From assembly GCA_004211235.1 (NCBI GenBank), contig SEEY01000247.1, positions 1 to 6,178 on the forward strand: a stretch of 6,178 nt of DNA, read 5' to 3'. This DNA is from Rubrivivax sp. (GTDB lineage Bacteria; Pseudomonadota; Gammaproteobacteria; Burkholderiales; Burkholderiaceae). This document shows positions 5,461 to 6,178 of this stretch, in pieces; the stretch's first letter is position 1; each line of letters opens with the position of its first letter. Under the pieces are notes generated by a model, which did not search any database, was not told where the DNA came from, and saw only the letters and a program-made list of their open reading frames with translations. Both the position numbers and the translations under genes were made by a program.

Positions 5461-6178
5461 TCAGAACTGGAACAGCAGCCGGCCGGCATAACGCCCCGTT
5501 GCCACGGCGGGCGCGCCGGCGGGGCCGGTGAGCTCGGCAGCCTGGAACTTGGCGCCCATGGCTGGAATGGCCTGCAGGAAGCCAATGTCGGTGGCGGGAA
5601 AGTCGACGCTGGTCGTCGGGAAGTCGGCCAGCCTCGCGCCGAGCTGCAGGAAGGGCGCGCCGCTGTTGACGACGGTCAGTCCGCCCAGCTGCAGCCAGCG
5701 CGGTTCGGCGTAGTAGCCGCCCGTGGCAATGTCGTGCACACCGAGCACCGGCCCGCGCAGGCGGTTCTGCCAGACGGGTGTCGGCCCGTTGACGAGCGCG
5801 CGCACCGGGGCCGTGTCGGCCGGCGGCCGGTCGAAGCCGATGCCGTGATACAGCGCCGCGCCTTCGAGGCGGTAGGCGTAGTCGAGCGCCAGCACGCCGT
5901 CTTCGCTCAAGGTCCAGCGCACCCGCTCCAGGCCGCCGGCGCCAGGCGCTTCAACCCAGGCGGCGCCGTTCGTCACGCCGCTGGTCACCGCGGCCTTGTC
6001 GACCGCCGGCAGCGCAAACCGCTCGGCCTCATGCGCCAGTTTCAGCGTCACCACGGTCGGCGTCTTGCGCACGCCCGCCAGCCGGCTGATGCGCACCGCC
6101 TTCACCGGCTGGGGCGGAAAGATGTAGGTCTGGCCGTCGCGCGCCGCGCGGGCGCCGTCATAGACCGTCTTCCAGCGC
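5461..6178 (-). CDS. Probable GH2 glycoside hydrolase, C-terminal part (5' end outside window)
   Basis: The frame is open from the window edge (base 6177) to a TGA at 5463-5461, giving 238 residues. The in-frame GTG at 6105 is unlikely to be the start, because similar-looking sequence (VYDGARAARDGQTYIFPPQP) continues upstream without a break. The content is all-beta: a CALDYAYRL-like strand (LALDYAYRL), LYHGIGF, NGPTPVWQNRLRGPVLGVHD (bases ~5734-5793), and near the end IGFLQAIPAMGAKFQAAEL (~5530-5586), finishing in RLLFQF. This order matches my memory of the C-terminal beta-sandwich of large GH2 enzymes with a GxGPxxVWxNRxxGxxLGVW region and a FLxGIxxxGxKFxxxExxGP end, as in Bacteroidetes carbohydrate loci. 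Such enzymes act on galactosides, glucuronides or galacturonides; here a pectin side-chain role is inferred. The catalytic domain is not in the window, so family and specificity are provisional. Confidence 0.62.
   Translation of the reverse strand, partial: RWKTVYDGARAARDGQTYIFPPQPVKAVRISRLAGVRKTPTVVTLKLAHEAERFALPAVDKAAVTSGVTNGAAWVEAPGAGGLERVRWTLSEDGVLALDYAYRLEGAALYHGIGFDRPPADTAPVRALVNGPTPVWQNRLRGPVLGVHDIATGGYYAEPRWLQLGGLTVVNSGAPFLQLGARLADFPTTSVDFPATDIGFLQAIPAMGAKFQAAELTGPAGAPAVATGRYAGRLLFQF

Noticed and set aside
6103..6105. GTG as a start for the minus-strand GH2-like gene
   Set aside because: The frame stays open to the window edge with coherent sequence (VYDGARAARDG...), and the domain looks like a C-terminal one.
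1..6178. CRISPR array, tRNA, rRNA, transposase or phage genes
   Set aside because: I looked on both strands for evenly spaced repeats, cloverleaf-type sequence and mobile-element proteins and found none I could support.

Overview
The window reads as chromosomal DNA from a high-GC proteobacterium, about two thirds G+C by eye, with codons almost always ending in G or C. The best guess is Burkholderiales, in the Roseateles/Rubrivivax/Ideonella neighbourhood. This rests on the TonB-receptor subtype, an ExuT-type carrier, exported pectin enzymes, and a 239-bp intergenic stretch packed with hairpins in a style I remember from those genomes. The genus is not proven by the sequence.

The content is part of a pectin/oligogalacturonide utilization locus with two converging gene groups. 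On the + strand, in order, are the C-terminal part of a TonB-dependent outer-membrane receptor (1-1143, start outside the window), a repeat-rich spacer (1144-1382), an exported GH105-type unsaturated uronyl hydrolase (1383-2726), a 69-bp spacer with an inverted repeat, and an ExuT-like MFS hexuronate transporter (2796-4163). On the - strand, in transcription order, are the C-terminal part of a probable GH2 glycoside hydrolase (6178-5461, start outside the window), a 15-bp gap, and an exported PL22 oligogalacturonide lyase (5445-4174). The two groups meet tail to tail with only 10 bp between stop codons.

The likely working model is as follows. The receptor imports pectin-derived oligosaccharides across the outer membrane. 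GH2 trims side chains. The PL22 lyase cuts (unsaturated) oligogalacturonides, and the GH105 enzyme removes the 4,5-unsaturated uronic acid from oligosaccharide ends. The MFS carrier then takes the monomers through the inner membrane. Both the lyase and the GH105 enzyme carry N-terminal signal peptides with twin arginines, so final breakdown appears to be periplasmic rather than cytoplasmic as in the classical enterobacterial scheme.

No RNA genes, CRISPR, insertion-sequence transposase, regulator gene or convincing promoter was seen. I see no clearly new system here. The most curious parts are the hairpin mosaic at 1144-1382 and the way its edge supplies the start codon of the GH105 gene.
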